Source of the DNA: Amoebidium appalachense
Taxonomy: Eukaryota; Ichthyosporea
Assembly: GCA_963693365.1 (NCBI GenBank)
Contig: CAVNZM010000012.1
Location: forward strand, 3,472,001-3,536,000
Reading direction: 5' to 3'
Length of the DNA: 64,000 nt
Under the pieces are notes generated by a model that searched no databases, had not been told where the DNA came from, and saw nothing but the letters and a program-made list of their open reading frames with translations. Of this stretch, positions 50,602-60,342 are shown piece by piece. The first letter of the stretch is position 1. Every line of letters starts with the position of its first letter. The translations under genes were made by a program, and so were the position numbers.

Positions 50602-50826
50602 ATGGACGATCTACAAAGCAATGTGCGCGACACGGTCGCGGCCATCGACAAGCTGCTCCAGGCAGCCAGCGAGCGCGAAGCGGGGCGAGTCCGCGAGAGC
50701 ATGCACGGGGCGAGCACGGGGCACGAGCCCTATTTGATCATGCCACACGGCGGCGATAGGGCGCCAGGACCGCGTCGACGACATCCAAGTCGGCGGCCGC
50801 ATACACCCTCTTCTTGGACAGTCTGA
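50602..50826 (+). CDS. Small helical protein
   Basis: 74 residues. The first 35 form a helix (MDDLQSNVRDTVAAIDKLLQ), the remainder is basic. TTTTTATTGG lies about 10 nt before the ATG. The 3' end overlaps the convergent gene by about 90 bp, so the last residues are uncertain. Confidence 0.5.
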   Translation: MDDLQSNVRDTVAAIDKLLQAASEREAGRVRESMHGASTGHEPYLIMPHGGDRAPGPRRRHPSRRPHTPSSWTV

Positions 50827-51619
50827 CCTTGCCGCCTGGGGCCTTGATGAGCTCCGTGAGGAAGGACTCGGGCTTGTCGGCCAACCGGGCCTGGACCTTG
50901 ACGCCGGCATCCCGCAAGTCCCTCTCCAAGAGCGGGATGCCCAGCTGGGCTGCCCGGCCATCGATGGTAACGGACCCGGCCACGGACGGGCTTTTCTCGA
51001 GCGCGGCGAGGCGTGCAGCGAGCGCCGCCAGTTCCCTCTCCTTTGCCCCCAGCTCGGCATTCACCGCCTCCAATTTGAAGACGGCGTCCACGGCCTGTGC
51101 CTCTGCCGCGCGGCGGGACGCGATCTCGCCGGCCACGCGTGCAGCCCAGTAGTTCTGCGTGTAGTCCATTTCGACGCGGGTGCAGATCCAGCGCATGGTG
51201 GTGGTGTAGGGTGTGGCGGCTATTGCGAGGAGCAATGCAAACGCGTCGTAGGAGAGACAGCAGTCCACCACCTCGTTGCGCGACCCGTCTGGGGCCACGC
51301 CCATGTCGACAATCACGGCCTCGAAGTGTTTGCCGTGGGTCAGTGTAGCCGTCACCAACGTGATGACACGGTAACGAAGCTGGGGACCCGGTTCCTCGCC
51401 CACCCTTACGGATGCCGGGTCGATGACGAACGGCGCGACCGCCGATGCCATGACATGGGCCCTCTTGGGGTCGCCGCGATGTTCGGCATAGGGGTTGAGG
51501 GCAGCAAGGGTGACGGCCAGAATGTCCGCGCGACGCTCGGGTGGGCCATACACGGCGGCCCAGTCGCCCATCAGCGCCATGGCCGAGGCCGCATGGACTT
51601 GGAGGAAGGAGGTGTTCAT
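50738..51619 (-). CDS. Unrecognised protein with a coiled coil
   Basis: 293 residues from the ATG at 51619 (MNTSFLQVHAASAMALMGDW). The N-terminal domain ends with YDAFALLLAIAATPYTTTMR and VEMDYTQNYWA. A coiled coil (AVNAELGAKERELAALAARL) and a compact basic C-terminal domain (RLSKKRVYAAADLDVVDAVL) follow. The layout (domain, coiled coil, small domain) resembles the KilA-N family here, but the N-terminal domain differs. A regulatory role is possible. Confidence 0.65.
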   Translation of the reverse strand: MNTSFLQVHAASAMALMGDWAAVYGPPERRADILAVTLAALNPYAEHRGDPKRAHVMASAVAPFVIDPASVRVGEEPGPQLRYRVITLVTATLTHGKHFEAVIVDMGVAPDGSRNEVVDCCLSYDAFALLLAIAATPYTTTMRWICTRVEMDYTQNYWAARVAGEIASRRAAEAQAVDAVFKLEAVNAELGAKERELAALAARLAALEKSPSVAGSVTIDGRAAQLGIPLLERDLRDAGVKVQARLADKPESFLTELIKAPGGKVRLSKKRVYAAADLDVVDAVLAPYRRRVA

Positions 51620-51808
51620 GTTGTTGGGATGCGGACGATCGTTGTTGGTCTTCGGCACGCCGCACATTGGAACCAGAAATACACATTTCCGGGCGGCCGT
51701 GCTTACGTAATGAGCAGCCACGGGCGATGGCGATTGGTTGGCCACCGGGGGAGGGGTTTGATGACGCAAGGAGCCACCCAAGTGCGCTGCGGACAGAAAG
51801 CGACCACG

Positions 51809-52546
51809 CTATTGGACGGGTCCGTGGGGTGGCTCGCGATCGGCGCGATCGTGGGCCACGTACAGAATCAGCTGCGGGTACACGAAAAGCAATGCCGTGC
51901 AGTCCTGGGCTGGTGCCCCCAGCACGCGGGCGAGGGCCAGGGCCTGCGCGACCGCGTTCAACGCGGCCGCGAAGAAGGTGGCGATGCATGCAGTGGACAG
52001 CCTGTGGGCGAGGGCGCGTGAACCGGGACTCAAAAGCCGCGAACGCGCCGCCCATATGATGTGCAGACGGGTGACCAGCAGCGCAGCGGCCAGTAGGGTG
52101 ACGATCAGCCAGAAGGAGTAGAGTATCACGAGCGCGGGGTGGAAGGTGACGCGTACCGTAACGCAATCGCCGACCAGATAGGTCAGCACGATGTAGAGCA
52201 GGTACAGGCGGAGCAGGTACAGGACGCTGGAGACTAGGAAGACCGTGAGGTCCAGCCAGTCCACGTTTAGAAGGGACAGCTCCAGGGCGTGATCGAGGAT
52301 GTAGGCGTACTTGCACGCGTCCTTGAAACACCACACGAGATCTGCGGCCAGCCGGTACCCGTGCCCCTCACACGCACAATGCGTCGCAGCAATGTAATAA
52401 AGCAGAAACGCGAGCGCGTCAAGCACAACCATGGCATTGAGAAAGTCCCTGTAAACAAAGCGTACTCGGGGGGCATCCAGCAGCAGCAGGCCCAGAGTGC
52501 CGAAGGCCACCAGGCCGGCCCACTCGTTTGCGGCCTCTACGCTCAT
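51809..52546 (-). CDS. Multi-span membrane protein
   Basis: 245 residues with about six hydrophobic segments (for example WAGLVAFGTLGLLLLDA; VLDALAFLLYYIAATHC; VILYSFWLIVTLLAAALLVT; STACIATFFAAALNAVA). It could be a transporter, channel or receptor-like protein, but no signature is visible. A start 15 nt further upstream is possible. Intact. Confidence 0.72.
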   Translation of the reverse strand: MSVEAANEWAGLVAFGTLGLLLLDAPRVRFVYRDFLNAMVVLDALAFLLYYIAATHCACEGHGYRLAADLVWCFKDACKYAYILDHALELSLLNVDWLDLTVFLVSSVLYLLRLYLLYIVLTYLVGDCVTVRVTFHPALVILYSFWLIVTLLAAALLVTRLHIIWAARSRLLSPGSRALAHRLSTACIATFFAAALNAVAQALALARVLGAPAQDCTALLFVYPQLILYVAHDRADREPPHGPVQ

Positions 52547-52576
52547 GATAAACAGCCACAAAATGCACGTCTAAGT

Positions 52577-52822
52577 TTATTCGGCGGGCGGGCCCTGCAT
52601 GCACTGCACGCACGGGCACGGCAACCCGGGGACCAGGTTCTCCTTGTTGCAGTCGAGCTCGGTGAGACACGCGGGCGGGGGGAAGACAAACACGGTGGCG
52701 TTGGCCGTCTTGTAGCACGCGACGCACACGCCGGGCTGGGGGTGCAGGCAGGCCCTCACGTGGCGCGGGCGGGCCGGCTTCACCACGGGACGGCTGCGTG
52801 GAAGGGGTCGTACGGGCGGCAT
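52577..52822 (-). CDS. Small cysteine-rich protein
   Basis: 81 residues. Pro/Arg-rich N-terminus, then cysteines in GVCVACYKTA, ACLTELDCNKEN and PCPCVQCMQG, arranged like a zinc or disulfide module. The ATG lies in the 3' end of the upstream gene (overlap 43 bp), so coupled translation or a single frame-broken gene are both possible. Confidence 0.55.
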   Translation of the reverse strand: MPPVRPLPRSRPVVKPARPRHVRACLHPQPGVCVACYKTANATVFVFPPPACLTELDCNKENLVPGLPCPCVQCMQGPPAE

Positions 52823-53040
52823 CGCGCGGCAGCGGGCGGGTCGGGGGCGGTCGGGCCCAGCAGGATGTGGCGCTGGCACTCGTGCAGCGCGCGGTGGATG
52901 GAGCGCAGGCGCTCGCCCGTGTCGGCGTGGTGCTGCGTGGAGAGCATGCGCAGCTGGAGCAGCAGCAGGTCGCACAGGCGCTCGCTTTCCTCGGCGACGG
53001 CGAGCGACAGGCGGGTGAGGTACTGGTGGTCGTCCGCCAT
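52780..53040 (-). CDS. Small helical protein
   Basis: 86 residues, one long charged helix (MADDHQYLTRLSLAVAEESE; RLCDLLLLQLRMLSTQ), then a Pro-rich end. A TATTTAAA element 39 nt upstream supports the start. It overlaps the downstream cysteine-rich gene. Confidence 0.6.
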   Translation of the reverse strand: MADDHQYLTRLSLAVAEESERLCDLLLLQLRMLSTQHHADTGERLRSIHRALHECQRHILLGPTAPDPPAAARCRPYDPFHAAVPW

Positions 53041-53078
53041 CAGGTGTGGCGTGACCGTTGCACTGGGGCGTGCGGCGG

Positions 53079-53086
53079 TTTAAATA
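53079..53086 (-). promoter_or_regulatory. TATA-like element
   Basis: TATTTAAA on the minus strand, 39 nt from the ATG at 53040. A plus-strand CRE (TGACGTCA) lies at about 53131. Confidence 0.5.
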
Positions 53087-53140
53087 TGCCGCGCGAAGTG
53101 GGCGTGCGGGCAGCGATTGCGTCACGGGCGTGACGTCATC

Positions 53141-54041
53141 GGATCCGTGGCAGGCCGTGGCACCTTGATTTCGCAAAGTAGTTTCTGGGCGGGCCTCCAC
53201 CTACTTCACCAAACCTACTTGACACAAGGTGCCACAAATTTGATTGGATGGTATAGTAGTATAGTACAGCGATCGCACAAACAACCGATTGCGCTAATCG
53301 GATCGCCGGCAGGCCGTGGCACCTTGATTTCGCAAAGTAGTTTCTGGGCGGGCCTCCACCTACTTCACCAAACCTACTTGACATAAGGTGCCACAAATTT
53401 GATTGGATGGTATAGTAGTATAGTACAGCGATCGCACAAACAACCGATTGCGCTAATCGGATCGCCGGCAGGCCGTGGCACCTTGATTTCGCAAAGTAGT
53501 TTCTGGGCGGGCCTCCACCTACTTCACCAAACCTACTTGACATAAGGTGCCACAAATTTGATTGGATGGTATAGTAGTATAGTACAGCGATCGCACAAAC
53601 AACCGATTGCGCTAATCGGATCGCCGGCAGGCCGTGGCACCTTGATTTCGCAAAGTAGTTTCTGGGCGGGCCTCCACCTACTTCACCAAACCTACTTGAC
53701 ATAAGGTGCCACAAATTTGATTGGATGGTATAGTAGTATAGTACAGCGATCGCACAAACAACCGATTGCGCTAATCGGATCGCCGGCAGGCCGTGGCACC
53801 TTGATTTCGCAAAGTAGTTTCTGGGCGGGCCTCCACCTACTTCACCAAACCTACTTGACACAAGGTGCCACAAATTTGATTGGATGGTATAGTAGTATAG
53901 TACAGCGATCGCACAAACAACCGATTGCGCTAATCGGATCGCCGGCAGGCCGTGGCACCTTGATTTCGCAAAGTAGTTTCTGGGCGGGCCTCCACCTACT
54001 TCACCAAACCTACTTGACACAAGGTGCCACAAATTTGATTG
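53141..54041. repeat. Tandem array of six 159-bp units
   Basis: The landmark CAGGCCGTGG starts at 53151, 53310, 53469, 53628, 53787 and 53946, exactly 159 bp apart; the last unit is incomplete. Units are nearly identical; copies 1, 5 and 6 have ACACAAGG where 2-4 have ACATAAGG. Each unit has GTGGCACCTT and its inverse AAGGTGCCAC, a CCGATT/AATCGG hairpin with a 5-nt loop, and the palindrome GCGATCGC. 159 is divisible by three, which keeps long frames open on both strands, but they do not look like real genes. The whole 53041-54265 interval has no supported gene. Confidence 0.92.
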
Positions 54042-54265
54042 GTCGAGATAATTTATATAGTAAAAATATGATTGGCTCAGAGAGTTTCCTTTTGTACAGT
54101 ACAGGGACCGGCTTACGTCACCGCCATGGCGTAATCGATAGACCGACAACCACCGGATCGGATGACATCACGGGGTACCGATGACGTACTCACCTGTACA
54201 AATAACGACCAACATATGTCGCCACGCCCAGTAGTAGAGCGCATAGTGTCTCGAAAGATACAAAA

Positions 54266-55438
54266 ATGGTCGGTTCGTTTGTATTGTACGAACGGTTGAA
54301 CATCCCCCAAGCCCGAGACGTGGGGTTTCCAGCGACCTCACCCGAGCTTGACAGGTTGTTCAGGTGTGGATCGGGTGCCACGGCCAGAATGATACGTTTG
54401 CTTGACCCCCTCTGTCCTGCGACTGAAAGCATATCCTCAAGGGCGGTATTCAACGTGCTGGGGTACACTGAGTACACGGACTACACAAAGTCTATGTTTA
54501 AGGAAATTCTGCCCAGTGACTTCACATTGGTATTCCTCCCCGCCACCAGCGGTGGTCGTCGGTGCCACGACCACCTGCTTAACTCGCGCGCGTTGCGGGC
54601 GGTGACCGAGGCAGCAACTGGACCTTTCCGTGGCGAGATTCGTAGCTGGGCAGCAGGCGTCACTTCAGCTTTTGTGCGTCTAGGCCCAGACCTTGACAAC
54701 CCGCTGCGTGTTGCTGTCTGTGCGGCCCTGGTCGCGGAGGACGAGCGTGCAAGCGCGGCCGCGGCAGCACTGCGTAGTGTCCCTGCGGTATCGTATAACC
54801 ACACCATCAACGCCATGTCCTACGCGCTCGTCGAAAAGGATGAGATCATAGACGGCCTTCGTGTTCGGGAACAGGCGCTCAAGGATGAGATTGCGGCCCT
54901 CAAGGCTGGGGTCGCGGCAGAAGGCGCGATCGTTAACACCGAGATTGAAGTGAAGGCGGTCAGGGATGAAGTGGTAAGGCTGAAGGCTGCGGCCGCGGCA
55001 AAAGCTGCGATCATCGATGCGGCCAAAGCGGAGGTGGCGCGGAAGGACGCGACGATCGATGCACTCAGGTCAGCGCTCAGGTATTCGTTGGTGGCGCTCA
55101 GGGGTATGGTGGCGGCGCTCAAGCCTGAAGCCGAGGTCGCAGAAAAGAACACGGTCATCAGCCCCCTCGAGACTGAGGTCGCGGCAAAGGACACGATCAT
55201 CAGCACCCTCAAGGCCGAGCTCGCGGCAAAGGACACGGCCATCACCACCCTCAAGGACCAGGTCGCGTCGAAGGAGACCTTCATCGACGCCATCCTCGAG
55301 GCCACGCCGACCGACAACGCGCCCAAGACCGCCGCGCTCACGAAGCAGCGCGCGGCCGGGCGCACCCCCGCGGCCCGCGAGCCGCCGCGCAAGCGCGCAA
55401 GGTGTGTCTTCGTGAACGGGTGCCCGATCATCGAGTAG
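54266..55438 (+). CDS. Coiled-coil protein with an N-terminal domain shared with 58787
   Basis: 390 residues. The N-terminal 130 residues (FVLYERLNIPQARDVGFP; SSRAVFNVLGYTEYTDYTK) match the start of the broken gene at 58787. A long coiled coil with repeated AAKDTxIxTLKxE units follows and ends with a basic PPRKRARC, a likely nuclear signal. The N-terminal domain could be of the MSV199/BRO type seen next to KilA-N proteins, but this is not certain. The gene is intact and downstream of the repeat array. Confidence 0.72.
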   Translation: MVGSFVLYERLNIPQARDVGFPATSPELDRLFRCGSGATARMIRLLDPLCPATESISSRAVFNVLGYTEYTDYTKSMFKEILPSDFTLVFLPATSGGRRCHDHLLNSRALRAVTEAATGPFRGEIRSWAAGVTSAFVRLGPDLDNPLRVAVCAALVAEDERASAAAAALRSVPAVSYNHTINAMSYALVEKDEIIDGLRVREQALKDEIAALKAGVAAEGAIVNTEIEVKAVRDEVVRLKAAAAAKAAIIDAAKAEVARKDATIDALRSALRYSLVALRGMVAALKPEAEVAEKNTVISPLETEVAAKDTIISTLKAELAAKDTAITTLKDQVASKETFIDAILEATPTDNAPKTAALTKQRAAGRTPAAREPPRKRARCVFVNGCPIIE

Positions 55439-55675
55439 TCCTACTATGAACCTTACCCCGTTGCACCGTGTGCACCGCCGGTAGAATCATTCGAATCGTT
55501 GTGCACGTGTGGTAACTTCTTTATTTGTAATAAACGAGACCCGCTCCGGTCGGGCTGAAACTAACATGACCACATATTCGTTGCCTCCTAAGTTGTATTC
55601 CTGAAGTTGGATACCCGTGTAAAAAGTACATATACACCCCAATACACAAGTGTTGCCCCCACTGCTACCCCACCC
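55439..55675. other. Intergenic, no feature recognised
   Basis: 237 bp between convergent genes, AT-richer (TTCTTTATTTGTAATAAACG at about 55520 could hold 3'-end signals). No gene. Confidence 0.4.
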
Positions 55676-57098
55676 CTAACCTATGTGGTGGAGAGCGACG
55701 AGCTCTCCCAGTGTGGTTTTCAGTTTGTCCGTGGCATGCGGCAGGACCATACGGTCGTTGATGTATAGGCCCCCGGATAGCTCTTCGCACACAATGCGAA
55801 TGTCGGGTGACAATTGGTTGAGGTCACCGTGCAGTCTCACCGTTGAAAGAGTGGAGAGTCTCAGCTTCTTCAAGTGGGGCGGGATGTCAAACGACGCGTG
55901 GACATAGTCTTCGTCGTCCGGCTCGCAATTGTCATGTTGGAACACCTCGAGGGTGCGCACCGAGTCCGCAAACTTGTGCAGCTCTGTAAGTACGCGAGGG
56001 GGGGGGGGCGCGCACGACACTAGGCATCCGGTAGCCATCTTCCAGAGTCCATCTTGAGCACGGCATGGTGCATACGAAAACCTTGACGCCGCACACCGTC
56101 AGCCGGCCACCGTACCCCATCCCCGTCGGGTCAGACCCCCCGAGGTTCACAAAATCAGCGTTCACGAGTTTGCCGGTGAATTTTTCCCCTTCCAACCAAA
56201 CAAAACCAGCCCCTGATATTACGTCGAAAACCACCTCGCCGTATGCCTTGATTACGACCTGCTTGATGGCGCGGCAGGCCTGAAGACCCCGAATGGTGTG
56301 CACCATTGTGTCGTCCGTTTCGAGGTCAACGTCCTCGTTCTCTGCGTCGTATGTAACTCCGAGATTCTCCAACGACGGGGGGAGCAGAAGCGTGGTGTTG
56401 TGTCTCATTTCATACTCATACACATTGTGGTAGAGCTGGGCTTCGAGTGTTTTCAGCTTGCTGAAAACTGAAAAATCCCAGACGTACGTGGTGACTTCCG
56501 CGTCAGGATCCGTGTCCGGTCGCATAAAAAACCCGTCTATCGTGACCAGATTTCTCAGGCATGCCATGTTTGCCATTCGCCCGAAGTGGATGCCCCATGT
56601 GGGAAAGATCGGGGGCGCGGGATGCCAGCCGGGGGATGAGGGTTCGTCACGCTTCCACGGATCGACGGGGTGCGTGGCCACGAGTTCGGTGAGGTTTGGG
56701 AAGGCCTCCATGCTGCTTAGAGTGAACGGGGTCAGTTTTCCCTTGCCCGTCGGTATTCGCGGAACGAGCTTCAGGGCCTTGACATGGTCGAACATGGGTG
56801 TGTCCGGCACCATCCAGAGCTCGTCGAGCCACATGGAGATGGCCGCCATCTTCACCCTGTACTTGTTTTCCCCTTGCACAAACTTCACGCGGGCACTGTC
56901 CGGGTCGAACGTGTAGCCCATGTTGACGTAAAACGGGCTGGTTACGGCTTGTGTGGCCAGCTCCATGACTTTTCGGTGGCACACCTTGTTAACACATGCC
57001 ACGTTCATGCGGGTGTTGTGGTCCAGCAAGTCGAATATGCGGCGCACGGCCTCGGTGGGTAGGATGGGGAGGGTTGTTTTGGAGTGTGTGGCGCCCAT
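55676..57098 (-). CDS. F-box protein, frame broken in a G11 tract
   Basis: About 470 residues from the ATG at 57098. MGATHSK at the start could be myristoylated. LPTEAVRRIFDLLDHNTRMN and ACVNKVCHRKVMEL form an F-box. A leucine-rich irregular region follows (FPNLTELVATHP; LSNLGVTYD-like strands). The frame is lost in the G11 run at 55998-56008 and continues in another register (VLTELHKFADSVRTLEVFQH) to 55676. Probably a host ubiquitin adaptor. The tract is a likely sequencing or slippage site. Confidence 0.78.
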
Positions 57099-57449
57099 CT
57101 TGCTATGCTGCTGGGGTCCATCTATTGTCTGTGGTGTGGGTCTGATTGTAGCTGAGTTCGCGTCGCTCTTTTTGTACACCTGTTTTTGCGCGACCGCAGC
57201 GAACCTTGATGTTCCATCCAATGAAATCGCAAACATAAAGGGCCATCAAGTGTCATCCAATGAAATCGCACATTTCAGAACGCTCACCAATTATCAACAA
57301 GCCGTATTGCACGGGTTGGTGGTTTCTATTGGCTGGATGGTATCTAATCTTTATTGTCATTGGTTTACGGGTGCTTTGTTAGCGCAACCCCATGACCCCT
57401 GTCCAACCCTTTGGGATCACAAAACTGGTTTCATTGGCCGCCCGCGGGC
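57099..57449. other. Intergenic region with CCAAT-like repeats
   Basis: 351 bp. CATCCAATGAAATCGCA is present twice (about 57213 and 57254), and further ATTGG motifs lie at 57320-57440. It separates two minus-strand genes and probably carries the promoter of the F-box gene. No reliable gene. Confidence 0.4.
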
Positions 57450-58574
57450 CTACAAGGTCATGCCGGCGAAGTCCCTCCGCAGCCTGTCAACCTGCTCGTA
57501 CACACGGTTCAGTGCCCCGTCGACCACCTCTCCAACCACGTCGGACGCGGGCGGCCCCCTGGTCGGCATCCGCCCGGGCCAGAAGTCCGCGCCCGCGGGA
57601 ACGCGGTCCATATCCGCCGGGGCGACGTCGTACGCGGCCTCCATCCACTCCACCACACCTGGCGCGCCACGCACCGCCGCATACACTTTCCCGTCCGCCT
57701 GCCGGACAACGGAGTCTGGGCCGTATGTGGTCACGCGTTGCTCGACCGCGGCGTCGTCGAGCGCGTCGCCAAACACTGAGAGCACGCTGTCGAAGGCGTG
57801 CGACACGGAGTCGCGGTCCATGTTGTCGTACACGCTCTGGGCTGCCAGAGACTTTAGCGGGCGATCTTTGCGCCCGAACGGGAGTCTGCCGTCTGCGGCG
57901 TTGCCGCCGGGGAAGGGACAGCGCCCGAACCGGACAGCGGCTGTGTATGGCTCGTAGAGTCCGGCGGCGAGTGACGACCCCGCGGCGAGGGGCTTGGCGT
58001 TCGGGCAGACGCGTTGAAGGCCGTCTGCGAGACGCGTTCCGGTCACCACCCAACGCCAGACCGTGCCACCATACATTAGTGTGATGTGTTGTTCGGGTGA
58101 CGGATCGTAAGGGGCTGGTATGTTCAGGCGTTATACCAGTCCAAAGCTGCGCCCCCATGTTGGTTGCCAGTACGTATCGGATGTACAGGGGGTAGGACAC
58201 CAACGTTGTTGCGCCGGTGTCGTCGTCGCGGCACTGCACCGGCACCAGGATGGCCGTGTTCTGTTGCCACTCCACGCGCAGGCTTCGCTATACACGCCGC
58301 CCGACGGCCTGGACGGTATTGATGCGCCAGCGTTCGTCACGCTTGTTGTCCCCGGCCTGCTGCCACCTCTCCTCGAACGCGGGGTGGGTTAGCCGGTTCA
58401 GGTCGGGTAGGCCCGGCGCACACGCTGGCGGTCGGACTCCTGGTTTCCCACCACCAGGGGTGTGTCGATCAGCAGCTGGAGGAACGCGTGCATGTCCGCC
58501 ACCGAGTACACAGCGTACTCGTCCATGCACCATGCCTTGTCGGGGTTGTACAGCATCGAGGTGTTGAGTCCCAT
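57450..58574 (-). CDS. Unrecognised protein, broken by about three frame changes
   Basis: An ATG at 58574 starts MGLNTSMLYNPDKAWCMDEY, with a possible myristoylation site. Homogeneous protein-like sequence continues through three registers: breaks near 58400, 58290 and 58120. The last part (MYGGTVWRWVVTGTRLADGL and onward) ends at 57450. In total about 370 residues, mixed alpha/beta. No known family. Either a pseudogene or a gene affected by assembly indels. Confidence 0.6.
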
Positions 58575-58723
58575 TGTCTGCGGGGTACAAAATCTACACG
58601 CCTCAGTCCACCATACCGCTTTTATGCGCCCCTGGCCAATCACATCTTCGGAACGGCGCGGCCGTGGCCTGACGCAATCAACGCCGTCCATGTGACGCAA
58701 TCGCCTCCCAGCCACGCGGTTGG

Positions 58724-58731
58724 TATTAAAG
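58724..58731 (+). promoter_or_regulatory. TATA-like element
   Basis: TATTAAAG, 55 nt before the ATG at 58787, with two TGACGCAATC sites at about 58671 and 58693. Confidence 0.5.
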
Positions 58732-58786
58732 GGCTCGTGTCACACAAGCACAAGCACAAGCCACACACACACCCAGCAAACACACC

Positions 58787-60257
58787 ATGGCCGCCACCTA
58801 CGCCATCTACGACCGCCTCGCCATCGCCGGCGCGCGCGAGGCCGGCTTCCCCCGCGATCTTCCCCGAGCTCGAGCGCCTGCTGGGCACCGTCGGCGACGA
58901 CGTGGTGGTCAAGGTGCTGCGCTTCCTGGACCCGTTCCTGCTGGACAGCACCGAGACCATCTCCGGGCGCGCCGTGTTCCGCCTGCTGGGGTACGGCCGC
59001 TACGAAGAGTTTGCTAGAGCCATGTTCAAGGGGCGGAATGGGTTGCCTGGCTTCGTCCCAGTCGGCAACTACCGTGTTGTGGAGATGGAGGTATGTCTCA
59101 GATTCATAACTTTGGGAGAGTTTCGCCTGTCATAATGATCTGGGGACTCATTAATTTTCGCTTCGGGCTGAAGTTTCCCAGTCTGTGATTGGTTTGTGAC
59201 GTCATATGCCGGCATGTGTTCGGACCACAGCCGAGGCCGACCCCGAGCCAAAGGTTTCCGCCTTGCTCTCGTCTACCAACCCTCTGCTGGGCCACGGATG
59301 TGCGTGTGTGGGCTGTTGATGTTGCCGAGGCCTTTGCCCGCATGGCCGCCACCAACAAGGATGAAGCCTCTCTCCGCCATGCGCGCCACCCTTGCCGCGG
59401 CCGAAGACCGTGCCGCCGCCGCCGTAACCGAGCGCGACCAGGCCATCAACGACAAGGAGGCCGCGGAGGCCGCGCAGGGCCGAGGCGCTCGCGACCCTCG
59501 CTGCCGCCCTTGCCCGCGTGAAGCTCGAGCCGCTGACCCTCCCCAACCGCATGCCGGCGACCGCGGGCGGCACATACACGGACAACCACGCGTTCAAGCG
59601 CCTGACGCGCGCGTTCGGGTACCTGTGCGTGGACACGCTGTACGGCGACGGCGTGCGCTGCGCCAGCACGTACACGGGCATGATCATGGCGACGACGGGC
59701 GTGTGCTTTGTGTTTCAGTCGGGGGAGATCTCCAACATCGTCGCCACCACGGGGCTGCAGAAGGCCATGAAGGAGCGCATCCGGCTGTGGACCGGCGAGG
59801 AGCCCCATACTCGACCGACATGACCACGCAGCAGCTGTACACGTTTATCACCAACTACACGCGCTGGTATGTCGAGTACTGCAAGGCGCCCGTGCTGCTG
59901 CGCCAGTCGACCATCGACAACGCGGCCGGGGGCGCAGCCGAGCACGAGGTGCACGTGGAGATGGCGTCGTGGCTGGAGGCCATCAAGGACAAGTTTCCCG
60001 ACATCGAGCCGCTGGACCTCGGGCGCACGGTCAGCATGCACGACCCGCTGGTGAACCGCGGCGAGCAGCTCAAGGGGCAGACGGTGCTGGACGTGTATGT
60101 GCAGCGCGGGCGGCTCGGGCGCAGGCGCAAGGTTGCGCGGCTGGAGAAGCCCGCGGGGCCCGTGGACGTGTGCATCATCGAGGACAGTGAAACACGGATG
60201 AGTAGGGGTGTGTGGTGGGCTGGGGTGTTTGTAGTTGTGCACCGTGTGCACGCGTAA
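58787..60257 (+). pseudogene. Coiled-coil family gene with several frame breaks and a possible intron
   Basis: The start (MAATYAIYDRLAIAGAREAG) and the next register (FPELERLLGTVGDDVVVKVL; SGRAVFRLLGYGRYEEFAR) match the N-terminal domain at 54266. Further pieces: WAVDVAEAFARMAATNKDE, a coiled coil (LAAAEDRAAAAVTERDQAIN), and the C-terminal family domain (NHAFKRLTRAFGYLCVDTLY; FPDIEPLDLGRTV). Register changes are needed near 58858, 59295, 59375, 59465 and 59815. A GTATGT...CAG interval at 59091-59230 could be an intron. As given it cannot be translated as one protein. Confidence 0.65.
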
Positions 60258-60342
60258 CACTTTTGTGAATAAACAGACTAAGATGTAGTGGTGGCGGCCA
60301 CAGACTCCAATGGACCATGTTTATTTGGCGGCACTGCCGCGG

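Noticed and set aside
53136-54149. 337-residue minus-strand frame across the tandem repeats
   Set aside because: It exists because the unit length is divisible by three. The repeated peptide has no domain and the plus strand is also open; inverted repeats suggest non-coding DNA.
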